Shown here piece by piece: positions 11,978 through 19,771 of a DNA stretch of 64,000 nucleotides. This DNA is from Rhodospirillaceae bacterium (GTDB lineage Bacteria; Pseudomonadota; Alphaproteobacteria; Reyranellales; Reyranellaceae): positions 17,405 through 81,404 of the forward strand of contig WOUR01000031.1 of assembly GCA_009772935.1 (NCBI GenBank). Reading direction: 5' to 3'. A program made the position numbers and the translations under genes. The first letter of the stretch is position 1, and the number at the start of each line of letters is the position of its first letter. The notes under the pieces are model-generated. The model did no database searches. It saw only the letters and a program-made list of their open reading frames with translations, and was not told the origin of the DNA.

Positions 11978-13066
11978 TCACGACGCGCGCTTGCGGCGGG
12001 CTGCGGGCCTGGCGGCCGCCTTCTTGACGACGGCTTTCTTGACGGCGGCCTTCTTGACCGGCTTGGCGGCGGCCTCGTCCTCGAGCGCCCACATCTTCTC
12101 GAGCGCGTAGAAGGAGCGCGCCTCGGGGCGGAAGACGTGGACGATCACGTCGCCGGCGTCGACCAGCACCCAGTCGCCGGTCTGCTTGCCTTCGACGGGA
12201 ATATAGCCGCGGCCGGACTGCTTGAGCTTGTCGGCGAGATTCTCGGCGATGGCCACCACCTGGCGGGTCGAGCGGCCGGAGGCGATCACCATGTAATCGG
12301 CGAAGGCCGACTTGCCCTTGAGGTCGATGACGACGATGTCCTCGGCCTTGTTGTCGTCCAGCGACTGGCGCACCAGCTCGAGGAGCGCGTCGGAGTCTTT
12401 GCTTCGATCGGGAAGCGTGCGGGTCTGGTCGGGGATGGTCTTTCCTTTCGATCTGGTCCGTCGGGGCCGCTCGGCGCGGATGGCCGTCGCGGAATGGCTG
12501 TCCAACCTGCTCGGGATAAAGCACCAGGCCGGCGGCTCGCAAGTGGCCAGCCGGCGGGCCTCGGCGGCCTGCAGCTGGAAACGCTCGAAGGTGCGCGGTG
12601 CCGGTGCGGCCAGCGCGGTGTATCCCCACCCGGGGCGCGCGAAGGCGGCGATGGGCACGGTGGCGAACAGATCGCGCCAACCCGCCCAGTCGACGAGCTG
12701 GGGCAGGATGTCGGCGCCCATCAGCCAGACGAACCTGGCATGAGGATAGACGCGTTTCAGCGCCCGCACCGTGTCGAGCGTATAGCGCGTGCCGAGCAGG
12801 AGTTCGGGCGCCTCGACGCGGATGCGCGGATGGCGGGCGACCTGGCGGGCGCGCGCCACGCGCGTGGGCAGCGGCTCCATGCCGTCGCCGCTCTTCAGCG
12901 GGTTCTGCGGCGAGACCAGCCACCACACTTCGTCGAGGCCGAGGCGCTTCAGCGCCTCCAGGCTGATATGCCGGTGGCCGGCATGCGCGGGATTGAACGA
13001 GCCGCCCAGCAGGCCGATGCGCCGCGCCGTGGCGCGCGGCACGCCCGGCATCGGATGCAGGCTCAT
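11978..13066 (-). CDS. nadD-rsfS: NadD-RsfS, one open frame: nicotinate-nucleotide adenylyltransferase plus ribosomal silencing factor
   Basis: Residues about 16-198 are NadD, which makes nicotinate adenine dinucleotide in NAD synthesis, with the nucleotidyltransferase motif GLLGGSFNPAHAGH and a C-terminal SATAIR. Residues about 222-325 are RsfS, which binds L14 to block subunit joining (DIVVIDLKGKSAFADYMVIA, GDWVLVDAGDVIVHVF). A lysine/alanine-rich tail follows. The two are normally separate genes. Here no stop separates them, and between the TTG at codon 187 and a GTG already inside RsfS there is no in-frame ATG, GTG or TTG. An AAAGGA Shine-Dalgarno-like site lies six bases before an ATC codon at 12436 (codon 211), so RsfS could also be made separately from that rare start. 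Confidence 0.85.
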   Translation of the reverse strand: MSLHPMPGVPRATARRIGLLGGSFNPAHAGHRHISLEALKRLGLDEVWWLVSPQNPLKSGDGMEPLPTRVARARQVARHPRIRVEAPELLLGTRYTLDTVRALKRVYPHARFVWLMGADILPQLVDWAGWRDLFATVPIAAFARPGWGYTALAAPAPRTFERFQLQAAEARRLATCEPPAWCFIPSRLDSHSATAIRAERPRRTRSKGKTIPDQTRTLPDRSKDSDALLELVRQSLDDNKAEDIVVIDLKGKSAFADYMVIASGRSTRQVVAIAENLADKLKQSGRGYIPVEGKQTGDWVLVDAGDVIVHVFRPEARSFYALEKMWALEDEAAAKPVKKAAVKKAVVKKAAARPAARRKRAS

Positions 13067-13076
13067 CAGATGGCGC

Positions 13077-14360
13077 TCACGGGCGGAGCGTGCCCTTGCC
13101 GCGCACGATGTTCTTGTAGGTCGTCAGTTCGACCAGCCCGACCGGACCGCGCGCATGCATGCGGTTGGTCGAGATGCCGATCTCGGCGCCCAGGCCGAAC
13201 TCGCCGCCGTCGGCGAACTGCGTGCTGGCATTGTGCATCACGATGGCGCTGTCGACCTCGCCCAGGAAGCGCTGCGCCGTCGCCTCGTTGTCTGTGACGA
13301 TCGACTCGGTGTGCTGGCTGCCGTAGCGCGCGATGTGATCGATGGCACCAGCGACGCCGTCGACCGTGGCGACCGAGATGATCGGTTCGAGATATTCCGT
13401 GCGCCAGTCCTTCTCTGTGGCGGCAATCACATGGGGGTCGCGCTTGCGGACCTCGGCATCGCCGCGCACCTCGCAGCCCAGCTCGTGCAGCCTGTCGAGC
13501 ACCGGCTTCAGGTGCGTGTCGAGCGCGGCGCGGTCGATCAGCAGCGTCTCGGCGGCGCCGCAGACGCTGACCCGGCGCATCTTGGCGTTGGCCACGAGAT
13601 CGCGCGCCATCGCGACGTCGGCGTCGCGGTCGACATATACGTGGCAGATGCCGTCATAGTGGCGCAGCACGGGCACGCGGCTCTCCTGCGTCACGCGATC
13701 GATCAGCGAGCGTCCGCCGCGCGGCACGATCAGGTCGAGCCAGTCCATGGCGCGCAGCATTTCGCCCACCGCCGCGCGGTCGGTCGTCGGCACCAGCGCC
13801 ACGCAATCCTCGGGCAGGCCGGCGCCCGCCAGCGCGCGGCGCAGCAGCTCGACGATGGTGCGGGAAGAATGGAAACTGTCGGAGCCGCCGCGCAGCACCA
13901 CGACGTTGCCCGACTTGATGCACAGCGCGCCGGCATCGGCCGTCACGTTGGGCCGCGCCTCGTAGATCACACCGATGATGCCGATGGGCACGCGCACGCG
14001 GCTGAGCGCCAGCCCGTTGGGCCGCCGCCATTCCTCGATGACGGCGCCGACCGGATCGGGCAGGGCGGCGATGTCGTCGAGGCCCCGGGCCATCGCCTCG
14101 ATGCGGGCCTCGTTCAGCAGCAGACGGTCCTGCAGCGCAGCCGTCATGCCGGCGGACTTGGCCGCTTCGATGTCGCGCGCGTTGGCGGCCAGGATCGAAC
14201 TCTTTTCGGCGCGAATGAGACGTGCGGCCTCCAGCAGTGCCGCGTTCTTGGCCGTGGTCGGGGCGGTGCGCAGCGCGGCGGCGGCGGCCTTGGCGCGGCG
14301 GCCGAGCTCGGCGACGATGGCCACGACGTCTTCGGCGGCGGGCTTGGTCTGGACGTTCAT
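13077..14360 (-). CDS. proA: Glutamate-5-semialdehyde dehydrogenase (gamma-glutamyl phosphate reductase)
   Basis: Second step of proline synthesis: NADPH-dependent reduction of gamma-glutamyl phosphate. The 427-aa protein contains the aldehyde-dehydrogenase-fold blocks YEARPNVTADAGALCIKSGN, IVPRGGRSLI, the catalytic cysteine in RRVSVCGAAETLL, and the C-terminal GPVGLVELTTYK. The ATG at 14360 has GGAG eight bases upstream and lies 16 bases after the proB stop. The nadD-rsfS frame begins 10 bases after its stop. It acts directly on the product of the adjacent proB. Confidence 0.96.
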   Translation of the reverse strand: MNVQTKPAAEDVVAIVAELGRRAKAAAAALRTAPTTAKNAALLEAARLIRAEKSSILAANARDIEAAKSAGMTAALQDRLLLNEARIEAMARGLDDIAALPDPVGAVIEEWRRPNGLALSRVRVPIGIIGVIYEARPNVTADAGALCIKSGNVVVLRGGSDSFHSSRTIVELLRRALAGAGLPEDCVALVPTTDRAAVGEMLRAMDWLDLIVPRGGRSLIDRVTQESRVPVLRHYDGICHVYVDRDADVAMARDLVANAKMRRVSVCGAAETLLIDRAALDTHLKPVLDRLHELGCEVRGDAEVRKRDPHVIAATEKDWRTEYLEPIISVATVDGVAGAIDHIARYGSQHTESIVTDNEATAQRFLGEVDSAIVMHNASTQFADGGEFGLGAEIGISTNRMHARGPVGLVELTTYKNIVRGKGTLRP

Positions 14361-14376
14361 GCGTCGCTCCGTCTGT

Positions 14377-15492
14377 TCACTCGACCACGAGATCGTCGCG
14401 ATGGACGATCTCGTCGCGGCCGCGGAACCCCAGCAGCCGTTCGATCTCGACGCTCTTGCGGCCGGCGATGCGGCGCGCGTCCTCGGCGGCATAGGCGACC
14501 AGGCCGCGCGCCAGCACGCGGCCGCCGCGATCCTTCACGTCGACCACGTCGCCGCGCCGGAACTCGCCCGCCACCGCGGTCACGCCGGCCGGCAGCAGGC
14601 TCTTGCCGGTCGACAGCGCGCGCACCGCGCCATCGTCGACGACGAGCGTGCCGGCCGTCTTGAGCGAGCCCTTGATCCACTTCTTGCGCGCCGACAAAGG
14701 CGAGCCCTCGGGCAGGAACCAGCTGCAGCGCGCGGTGCCGTCGATCAGTGCGCCCAGCGCGCCGACGCTGCGGCCGTCGGCGATCGCCATGCGACAGCCC
14801 GCGGCCATGGCGATGCGGCCGGCCATCAGCTTGGTCACCATGCCGCCGTTCGACATCTCGGACGCCGCGACGCCGGCCATCGCCTCGATCTCGGGGGTGA
14901 TCTCGCGGACCTCTGGGATGAAGGTCGCCGAGGCGTCGCTGCGCGGGTCGCCGGTATAGAGACCATCGATGTCGGACAGCAGGACCAGCGTGTCGGCCGA
15001 GATCATCTCGGCGACGCGGGCGCCCAGGCGATCGTTGTCGCCGAAGCGGATCTCGTCGGTCGCGACCGTGTCGTTCTCGTTGATGACCGGGATGGCGCCC
15101 AGTCCCAGCAGCGTCGCCATGGTCTGGCGCGCGTTGAGGTAGCGGCGACGCTCCTCCGAATCGTTCAGCGTCAGCAGGATCTGCGCCACGGTGATGCCGT
15201 GCCGCGCCAGCGCCTCCTGGTAGGCCTGGGCGAGGCGGATTTGCCCCGTGGCCGCCGCCGCCTGGCTCTCCTCGAGACGCAGCGGGCCAGCGGCGAGCTT
15301 CAGATGCGTGCGGCCGAGGCGAATGGCGCCGGACGAGACCAGTACGACCTCGCAGCCACCTTTGTGCAGGCGGGCGACGTCGTTGGTCAGGGCCTCGAGC
15401 CAGTCGCGCCGGACCTCGCCCTTCGTCTCGTCGACCAGGATCGAGGAGCCGATCTTGACGACCAGCCGCCGCGCGCCGGCGAGCGGAGTCAT
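14377..15492 (-). CDS. proB: Glutamate 5-kinase
   Basis: First committed and feedback-regulated step of proline synthesis. The 371-aa enzyme has an amino-acid-kinase domain (residues about 8-260; [38 protein letters not shown]-equivalent [11 protein letters not shown]) and a C-terminal PUA domain (about 275-360). Its ATG overlaps the stop of obgE by four bases (ATGA), so translation is probably coupled. The obgE-proB-proA order is typical for Alphaproteobacteria. Confidence 0.96.
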   Translation of the reverse strand: MTPLAGARRLVVKIGSSILVDETKGEVRRDWLEALTNDVARLHKGGCEVVLVSSGAIRLGRTHLKLAAGPLRLEESQAAAATGQIRLAQAYQEALARHGITVAQILLTLNDSEERRRYLNARQTMATLLGLGAIPVINENDTVATDEIRFGDNDRLGARVAEMISADTLVLLSDIDGLYTGDPRSDASATFIPEVREITPEIEAMAGVAASEMSNGGMVTKLMAGRIAMAAGCRMAIADGRSVGALGALIDGTARCSWFLPEGSPLSARKKWIKGSLKTAGTLVVDDGAVRALSTGKSLLPAGVTAVAGEFRRGDVVDVKDRGGRVLARGLVAYAAEDARRIAGRKSVEIERLLGFRGRDEIVHRDDLVVE

Positions 15493-16514
15493 GCTGCGTC
15501 CCGGGAGGGCGCGCGCTGCTTGTCGACCAGCTTCATCAGCTCGTGCAGCAGCGGCTGGACGCCCTGGCGGGAGACCGCGGAGATGACGTGCACGGTCTTG
15601 CGGCTGGCCTTGGCGAGCTGGGCGCGCTTGGTCTCGATGTCCTCGGTAGTCATGGCGTCGGTCTTGTTGAGCGCCACGATTTCCTTCTTGCGCGCCAGGT
15701 TGCCGCCATAGGCTTTGAGCTCGCGGCGCACCGTACGATAGGCGTCGGCCACGTCGTCCTGCGTGCCGTCGACCAGATGCAGGAGCGCGCGGCAGCGCTC
15801 GACATGACCGAGGAAGCGCGTGCCGAGGCCGGCGCCTTCATGGGCGCCCTCGATCAGGCCGGGGATGTCGGCCATCACGAACTCGCGCGCGTCGGAGCCG
15901 TCGCCCACCTTCACCACGCCGAGCCCGGGATGCAGCGTCGTGAACGGATAATCGGCGATCTTGGGCTTCGCGTTTGTGTTGATCGACAGGAACGTCGACT
16001 TGCCGGCATTGGGCAGCCCGACCAGGCCGATGTCGGCGATCAGCTTCAGCCGCAGCCACAGCGCGAGCTCCTCGCCGGGCCAGCCCGCGTCGGCGCGGCG
16101 CGGCGCGCGGTTTGTCGAGGTCTTGTAGTGCAGGTTGCCGTAGCCACCGTCGCCGCCCTTGGCGATGACCACTTTCTGGCCGATCTCGGTCATGTCGGCC
16201 AGCAGGGTCTCGTTGTCCTCGGCGAAGACCTGGGTGCCGCGCGGGAGACGCAGCACGACGTCCTTGCCCTTGCCGCCGGTGCGCTGACTGCCCATCCCGT
16301 GATGGCCGGTCTCGGCCTTGAAGTGCTGGGCATAGCGGTAGTCGATCAGCGTGTTGAGTCCGTCGACGCATTCGAGGATGACGTCGCCACCGCGGCCGCC
16401 GTCGCCGCCGTCCGGACCGCCGAACTCGATGAACTTCTCACGGCGAAAGCCCGCGCATCCCGCGCCGCCGTTGCCGGAGCGGACGTAGATCTTGGCCTGG
16501 TCGAGGAACTTCAT
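15489..16514 (-). CDS. obgE: GTPase ObgE/CgtA
   Basis: Essential ribosome-associated GTPase involved in 50S maturation and stress signalling. The 341-aa protein has the glycine-rich Obg fold (1-158, with [10 protein letters not shown]), then the G domain with G1 GLPNAGKS, G3 [12 protein letters not shown] and G4 NKTD. It lacks a long C-terminal extension. It lies 73 bases downstream of rpmA, separated by a terminator-like hairpin, and overlaps proB at its 3' end. Confidence 0.96.
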   Translation of the reverse strand: MKFLDQAKIYVRSGNGGAGCAGFRREKFIEFGGPDGGDGGRGGDVILECVDGLNTLIDYRYAQHFKAETGHHGMGSQRTGGKGKDVVLRLPRGTQVFAEDNETLLADMTEIGQKVVIAKGGDGGYGNLHYKTSTNRAPRRADAGWPGEELALWLRLKLIADIGLVGLPNAGKSTFLSINTNAKPKIADYPFTTLHPGLGVVKVGDGSDAREFVMADIPGLIEGAHEGAGLGTRFLGHVERCRALLHLVDGTQDDVADAYRTVRRELKAYGGNLARKKEIVALNKTDAMTTEDIETKRAQLAKASRKTVHVISAVSRQGVQPLLHELMKLVDKQRAPSRDAA

Positions 16515-16525
16515 GCGCTGGGGTC

Positions 16526-16563
16526 CAGAAACGAAAAGGGGGAACGGCGAGCCGCTCCCCCTT
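16526..16563 (-). terminator. Rho-independent terminator between rpmA and obgE
   Basis: On the minus strand an 8-bp outer stem (16536-16543 with 16556-16563), one mismatch and a further CG-rich inner stem are followed by TTTTCGTTTC. This has the form of an intrinsic terminator. It would end or attenuate the rplU-rpmA transcript, with some readthrough or a separate promoter feeding obgE. Confidence 0.7.
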
Positions 16564-16587
16564 CACAATCCAATGGGATGAACGGCG

Positions 16588-16860
16588 TTATTCGGCGGCG
16601 AGCGCCGGCGCCGGAAGAACGTTCACTTCGACCTTGCCGCCTGCGCGGGTGCGGAACGACACGACGCCGTCGGCGGTGGCGAATAGCGTGTGGTCGCGGC
16701 CGAGGCCGACATTCTCGCCCGGGTTCATCTTGGTGCCGCGCTGGCGGACCAGGATGTTGCCCGAGATGACCTTCTGGCCGCCGAAGCGCTTCACGCCCAG
16801 GCGCTTGCCGTCCGAGTCGCGGCCGTTACGCGAAGAGCCGCCTGCCTTTTTATGTGCCAT
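16588..16860 (-). CDS. rpmA: 50S ribosomal protein L27
   Basis: Ribosomal protein whose N-terminus reaches the peptidyl-transferase centre. The 90-aa product begins [20 protein letters not shown] and contains [20 protein letters not shown], both hallmark L27 sequences. It starts 22 bases after rplU, as in almost all bacteria. The C-terminus is a short Ala/Pro extension. A terminator-like hairpin follows. Confidence 0.98.
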   Translation of the reverse strand: MAHKKAGGSSRNGRDSDGKRLGVKRFGGQKVISGNILVRQRGTKMNPGENVGLGRDHTLFATADGVVSFRTRAGGKVEVNVLPAPALAAE

Positions 16861-16882
16861 CGTACTACTCCGGTCGCTCTGC

Positions 16883-17182
16883 TCAGGCGACGATCTGTTC
16901 GATCTTGACCACCGTCAGGTCCTGACGGTGACCGTTCTTGCGCCGCGAGTTCTGGCGACGGCGCTTCTTGAAGATGATCACGTGCTCGCCGCGGGCCTGC
17001 TTGACGATCGAGCCCACGACCTTGGCGCCCTCGACGACCGGCGCGCCGATCTTGTCGCCGACCATCAGCACGTCGGTGAATTCGACCTTGGTCCCGGCCT
17101 CGCCGTCGATCTTCTCGACCGTCAGCTGGTCGTCGGCGGCGACCGTGTATTGCTTACCACCCGTGCGGATAACGGCGATCAT
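16883..17182 (-). CDS. rplU: 50S ribosomal protein L21
   Basis: Large-subunit ribosomal protein of 99 aa. It shows the L21 N-terminus [20 protein letters not shown] and the C-terminal basic block [19 protein letters not shown] that contacts 23S rRNA. Many alphaproteobacterial L21 proteins carry a C-terminal extension; this one does not. A promoter (17273-17300) and a stable leader hairpin (17240-17260) precede it by about 60-120 bases. It is cotranscribed with rpmA. Confidence 0.98.
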   Translation of the reverse strand: MIAVIRTGGKQYTVAADDQLTVEKIDGEAGTKVEFTDVLMVGDKIGAPVVEGAKVVGSIVKQARGEHVIIFKKRRRQNSRRKNGHRQDLTVVKIEQIVA

Positions 17183-17239
17183 GATGACACCCGGCTTGAG
17201 GTTCCCCGGCGCGAAATGCCGAAAAACACGAAAGAACGC

Positions 17240-17260
17240 GGCGGACCCGCAGGGCCCGCC
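17240..17260 (-). promoter_or_regulatory. Stable hairpin in the rplU leader
   Basis: A 9-bp GC-rich stem (one G-U pair) closes a 3-base loop in the predicted 5' leader of rplU, a few bases after the predicted transcription start. It may stabilise the mRNA or serve as a binding site for feedback by a ribosomal protein. L21 leaders with regulatory structure are known in other bacteria; whether this is one is inference. Confidence 0.45.
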
Positions 17261-17272
17261 GAAGAAGCGCGG

Positions 17273-17300
17273 AATATACGCACGCCGGCTCTTGAGTCAA
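17273..17300 (-). promoter_or_regulatory. Sigma-70-type promoter for rplU-rpmA
   Basis: On the minus strand a TTGACT -35 box (17295-17300) and a TATATT -10 box (17273-17278) are separated by 16 bases. Both are near consensus, and the surrounding sequence is otherwise GC-rich. Transcription would start near 17266, leaving a leader of about 84 bases. The rest of 17301-17462 contains no gene that I can support. Confidence 0.7.
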
Positions 17301-17462
17301 TGTCGGAGACGGGAGGGCCGAGCCGCCGGCAGCGGCACGACCGGGAGGCCGAAAATCCAGTCGTTTCAAGGCGATGGACCCGGCCTGTCTTGCCCCGGCG
17401 TTGCCAGGGACGCGATTCGGGGCCTTTTTTCCCTCACCCGCGCTGTTCCCCACGGGAAGCTG

Positions 17463-17491
17463 TTGCTCCTCCAAAGACGCCCGCCTATAAA
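17463..17491 (+). promoter_or_regulatory. Promoter for tRNA-Ser
   Basis: A TTGCTC -35-like box (17463-17468) and a TATAAA -10 box (17486-17491) are spaced by 17 bases. The predicted start lies just a few bases before the mature 5' end of the tRNA, which fits a short tRNA leader. Confidence 0.6.
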
Positions 17492-17502
17492 CCCGCGCGC
17501 CC

Positions 17503-17592
17503 GGAGGGGTGCTAGAGTGGTCGATTAGGACAGTCTCGAAAACTGTTGTGCGTGCAAGCGTACCGTGGGTTCGAATCCCACCCCCTCCGCCA
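17503..17592 (+). tRNA. tRNA-Ser(CGA)
   Basis: Cloverleaf features are clear. The acceptor stem GGAGGGG (17503-17509) pairs with CCCCTCC (17582-17588), the discriminator is G and the CCA is encoded (17590-17592). The anticodon arm ACAGT-CTCGAAA-ACTGT places the anticodon CGA at 17537-17539, which reads UCG. The T arm is GTGGG-TTCGAAT-CCCAC, and a long variable arm is present, as expected for serine. The gene sits between rplU, which is divergent, and the VapBC pair. I saw no duplicated tRNA 3' end in the window that would mark an integration site. Confidence 0.97.
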
Positions 17593-17741
17593 GAACCCGA
17601 TGAAAAGTGCCAGTTCGCCGGCCTTTTCCTGCCTAGAAGTTTATGGGCCAATCTCACCCCGCATTCACTCCGTCGTGTGACTGGCCGTCTCTTGCGTCTC
17701 CTCCCGGCCGATTTGGAAGCGCGGGTCTATCGGGGCGGCAA

Positions 17742-18146
17742 TCAGCCTGGGGCCAGACGGCCTCTAAGGACCCCCGCGATATCGGTACGCGTGAAATCCT
17801 CACCGACGTAGAGCAAGGGGCATCCATGCTCCTTCGCGACTTCGTAGGCGAAGCAGTCCCCGAAATTGAGCGCCGCCGGATGCACGCCCTTGCTCCAGCT
17901 CTCGTGGGCCTGCGCGATGCGCCGCGCCGATGCAGGTGTCACGCCGATGATCTCGAAGCCGAGCCCTTCGATGAGGCGCTCCATCTCCTCGCCAACATTG
18001 CGTCGAGCGGCGACAATCAACGCCTCTGCCACTGTGCCGGCCGAGATCAGGAGATCGGCATCGGCCTCCAGTGCTGCGGCACAGGCATCCGCGTCCGCCT
18101 CATTGAGCAGGATCGCCATCAGGGCCGACGTATCGACCGCCATCAT
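17742..18146 (-). CDS. vapC: VapC-type PIN-domain toxin
   Basis: Predicted Mg-dependent ribonuclease toxin of a type II toxin-antitoxin pair. The product of about 133 aa has the PIN-domain pattern: VDTSALMAIL near the N-terminus (first acidic residue), the middle Glu in AGTVAEALIV, and GDCFAYEVA plus GEDFTRTDI near the C-terminus. Length and order are typical for VapC. Two adjacent ATG codons (18146 and 18143) overlap the antitoxin stop, so translation is probably coupled. RNA targets of VapC proteins are often tRNAs or the 23S sarcin-ricin loop; the target here is unknown. Confidence 0.88.
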   Translation of the reverse strand: MMAVDTSALMAILLNEADADACAAALEADADLLISAGTVAEALIVAARRNVGEEMERLIEGLGFEIIGVTPASARRIAQAHESWSKGVHPAALNFGDCFAYEVAKEHGCPLLYVGEDFTRTDIAGVLRGRLAPG

Positions 18147-18400
18147 TCGGGCAGGCCGTCGTCGCCATAGAGGAAGTCCTGGCTCCGCGCCGCGCTTGGC
18201 CCGGTTGCGGCCTTGGCGGCAGCCGATGTCCGTACAGCCTCGAGAAGCGTCCGACGGGACTTCCGGTCCGTCGCCGCCTTGATCGGGACGAGCCGGACGG
18301 CGGCGTGGCCATGCCGCGTCAGGATGACCTCATCGCCCGCCTCGGCTCGCCGAACCAGTTCGGTCAACTGCCCCTTAGCGTCTGTCACAGACACTTGCAT
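18143..18400 (-). CDS. vapB: VapB/Phd-type antitoxin
   Basis: Antitoxin partner of the PIN toxin. The N-terminal half (VSVTDAKGQLTELVRRAEAG, then DEVILTRHGHAAVRLVPI) is a prevent-host-death/YefM-like DNA-binding fold. The C-terminal part is disordered and ends in DFLYGDDGLPE, likely the toxin-binding segment. I chose the ATG at 18400 (85 aa) because AGGAG lies five bases upstream; ATG 18421 and TTG 18433 are in frame but lack a comparable site. Autorepression is typical for the family, and a palindrome lies upstream. Confidence 0.85.
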   Translation of the reverse strand: MQVSVTDAKGQLTELVRRAEAGDEVILTRHGHAAVRLVPIKAATDRKSRRTLLEAVRTSAAAKAATGPSAARSQDFLYGDDGLPE

Positions 18401-18456
18401 GCGTGCTCCTACGCGGACCATGTCGAGGTCCAATTTCTCTAATTTTTAGACTATTC

Positions 18457-18467
18457 TATGGTCCATA
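18457..18467. promoter_or_regulatory. Candidate VapB operator
   Basis: An 11-bp perfect palindrome (TATGG-T-CCATA) lies 57 bases upstream of vapB in an AT-rich patch. The core GGACCAT recurs once at 18415-18421, close to the start codon. Paired sites of this kind are common in toxin-antitoxin autoregulation. The assignment is inference. The remaining bases from 18468 to 18650 show no gene. Confidence 0.4.
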
Positions 18468-18650
18468 ATAACGACATGCTTGATGACTATCAGCATTCTA
18501 TCCCAGCGGAACGTCGGCTTCCTAAATACTCCCTCCAAATCCGTCGCGGCGAGGGGGCGGCATGACACGATCAGACGGCTATAATCGCAATAAAAGTAAT
18601 GAACGAAACAACTGAAACGAAAAGACCCACCCCGGATTCAGGCGTCGACA

Positions 18651-19354
18651 TCAACCCTTAGTGTCGTAGGCGCAGCGAAACCCTATATAGAGGGCATAGA
18701 AGCGGGCGACCTTCCACTGGGCACCGTCGGCACGGGCTTGGGCCGGGCCGTACCACCAGGATCCGCCTGCGGTGAGGGCGTCGTCCCCGCGCCGGTCCGC
18801 CATCCACTCCCAGACATTGGCGCCCATGTCGTAGAGCCCGTTGACGCCGCGTTTGGTGGTCGCGACGGCGACATGCGCCCGACGGTTGTTGTTCATGCCG
18901 GCGGGGTCGTCGCCCACCGGATATTGATAGGTCTGTCCCCGCACGTAGCCGTCGGTCGGTCGGTCAGCTGCTCGGTGTAGGCGGCGCTTCGCCACTCGGC
19001 GAGGGTCGGCAGCCGGCCGCCGACATGCCGGCAGAAGGCATCGGCCTCCGCCCACGTCACGTGCACGGCGGGCTCGGAGTCCTGGCCGGGCTCGCCTTGT
19101 GGACGCTCGTAGGTCCAGCCTTGCCGCCGCGTCCATCCGCCAGTGTATTCGAAGCCACCGCCCTCGCGCTCGGCCGCCGTTCGCAACGACGTGGCGCGGG
19201 CGAAGGCCCGGAACTCGCCGATCGTCACTTCGGTCGCGTCGATGCCAATCCCACCGATGCGCACAGGCTCCGGCCGTTGTGCAAAGCACGGAACGGCATT
19301 GGCGATAGCGGCAGCGAGCGATGCGGTAACGATCGTAAGGCGCGAATGGATCAT
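18651..19354 (-). pseudogene. Formylglycine-generating-enzyme/SUMF1-like protein, frameshifted
   Basis: The first part starts at 19354 with a signal peptide (NAVPCFAQ) and continues through SUMF1-type blocks (ATEVTIGEFRAF, EPAVHVTWAEADAFCRHVGG, RLPTLAEWRSAAY). The second part (GVNGLYDMGANVWEWMAD, GGSWWYG, YIGFRCAYD) is in another frame. The switch falls in a GTCG tandem repeat at 18951-18965; one more 4-base unit would restore a full protein of about 235 aa. As given, translation from 19354 stops at 18893. Proteins of this fold include sulfatase-activating enzymes and many non-catalytic relatives; no sulfatase gene is nearby. It could be a pseudogene, a phase-variable gene or a sequencing error. 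Confidence 0.8.
18951..18965. repeat. Tetranucleotide tandem repeat at the frameshift
   Basis: Three and three-quarter units of GTCG lie exactly where the SUMF1-like reading frame changes. Gain of one unit, or loss of two, joins the two halves in frame. The tract is short compared with established phase-variable tetranucleotide repeats. Confidence 0.85.
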
Positions 19355-19513
19355 GGGTGTCGTGTTCGTGCGTTTGGAGGGCTGCGGGGCCTGCCCTTGC
19401 CGGAACGTAGGTCTTGCCGCACGCAGGCGGCAAGCCTTCCGCCCCGTCCCGGGGAGGGGGAAAGGAGGCTTTAACGGGGATGCAGCCTCGGCCGTCCGCG
19501 GTCGTTGACGCTC

Positions 19514-19771
19514 ATGGACGAACCCCGCCCGCCTCCCGTGACAGAAACCGCGACACCCAGGCCGCAGGAGCGCGTGCAGAAGCTGCGGCTGGGGGTGCGG
19601 CTCGTGTGGTGGAGCGCCATGGTCCTCGCCGTCGTCTTTGCGGGCCTCGCCCTGTGGCTGGCGCTCGTGAGGAACGACCTGTTTGCGCTGTTCTACCTCG
19701 CGCTGGCGCTGTGCTGCGCACTCGCGGGCTACGGCACGCTCCTGGCTGTCCGGCGCCCGTCGGCATCCTGA
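19514..19771 (+). CDS. Small two-helix membrane protein, hypothetical
   Basis: An 85-aa product with a proline-rich cytoplasmic start and two strong hydrophobic segments (about 32-52 and 57-78) joined by a short polar loop, RNDLF. No named family is recognised. The ATG at 19514 lacks a good Shine-Dalgarno; a TTG at 19505 is also in frame. Its 3' end overlaps the end of the convergent membrane-protein gene by 43 bases. The coding assignment rests on the two clean membrane segments and is moderate. Confidence 0.5.
   Translation: MDEPRPPPVTETATPRPQERVQKLRLGVRLVWWSAMVLAVVFAGLALWLALVRNDLFALFYLALALCCALAGYGTLLAVRRPSAS

Noticed and set aside
12789..15711. Long plus-strand frames over nadD, proA and proB
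   Set aside because: Shadow frames of the minus-strand operon; composition and lack of motifs exclude coding.
17154..17657. Open frame antisense to the tRNA-Ser region
   Set aside because: It crosses a tRNA gene and the rplU promoter and has no similarity.
18580..18585. Perfect TATAAT hexamer on the plus strand
   Set aside because: No -35 element at proper distance and no plus-strand gene downstream until 19514.
17503..18650. tRNA-flanked integrated element
   Set aside because: No integrase and no duplicated tRNA 3' end were seen; only a two-gene toxin-antitoxin pair follows.
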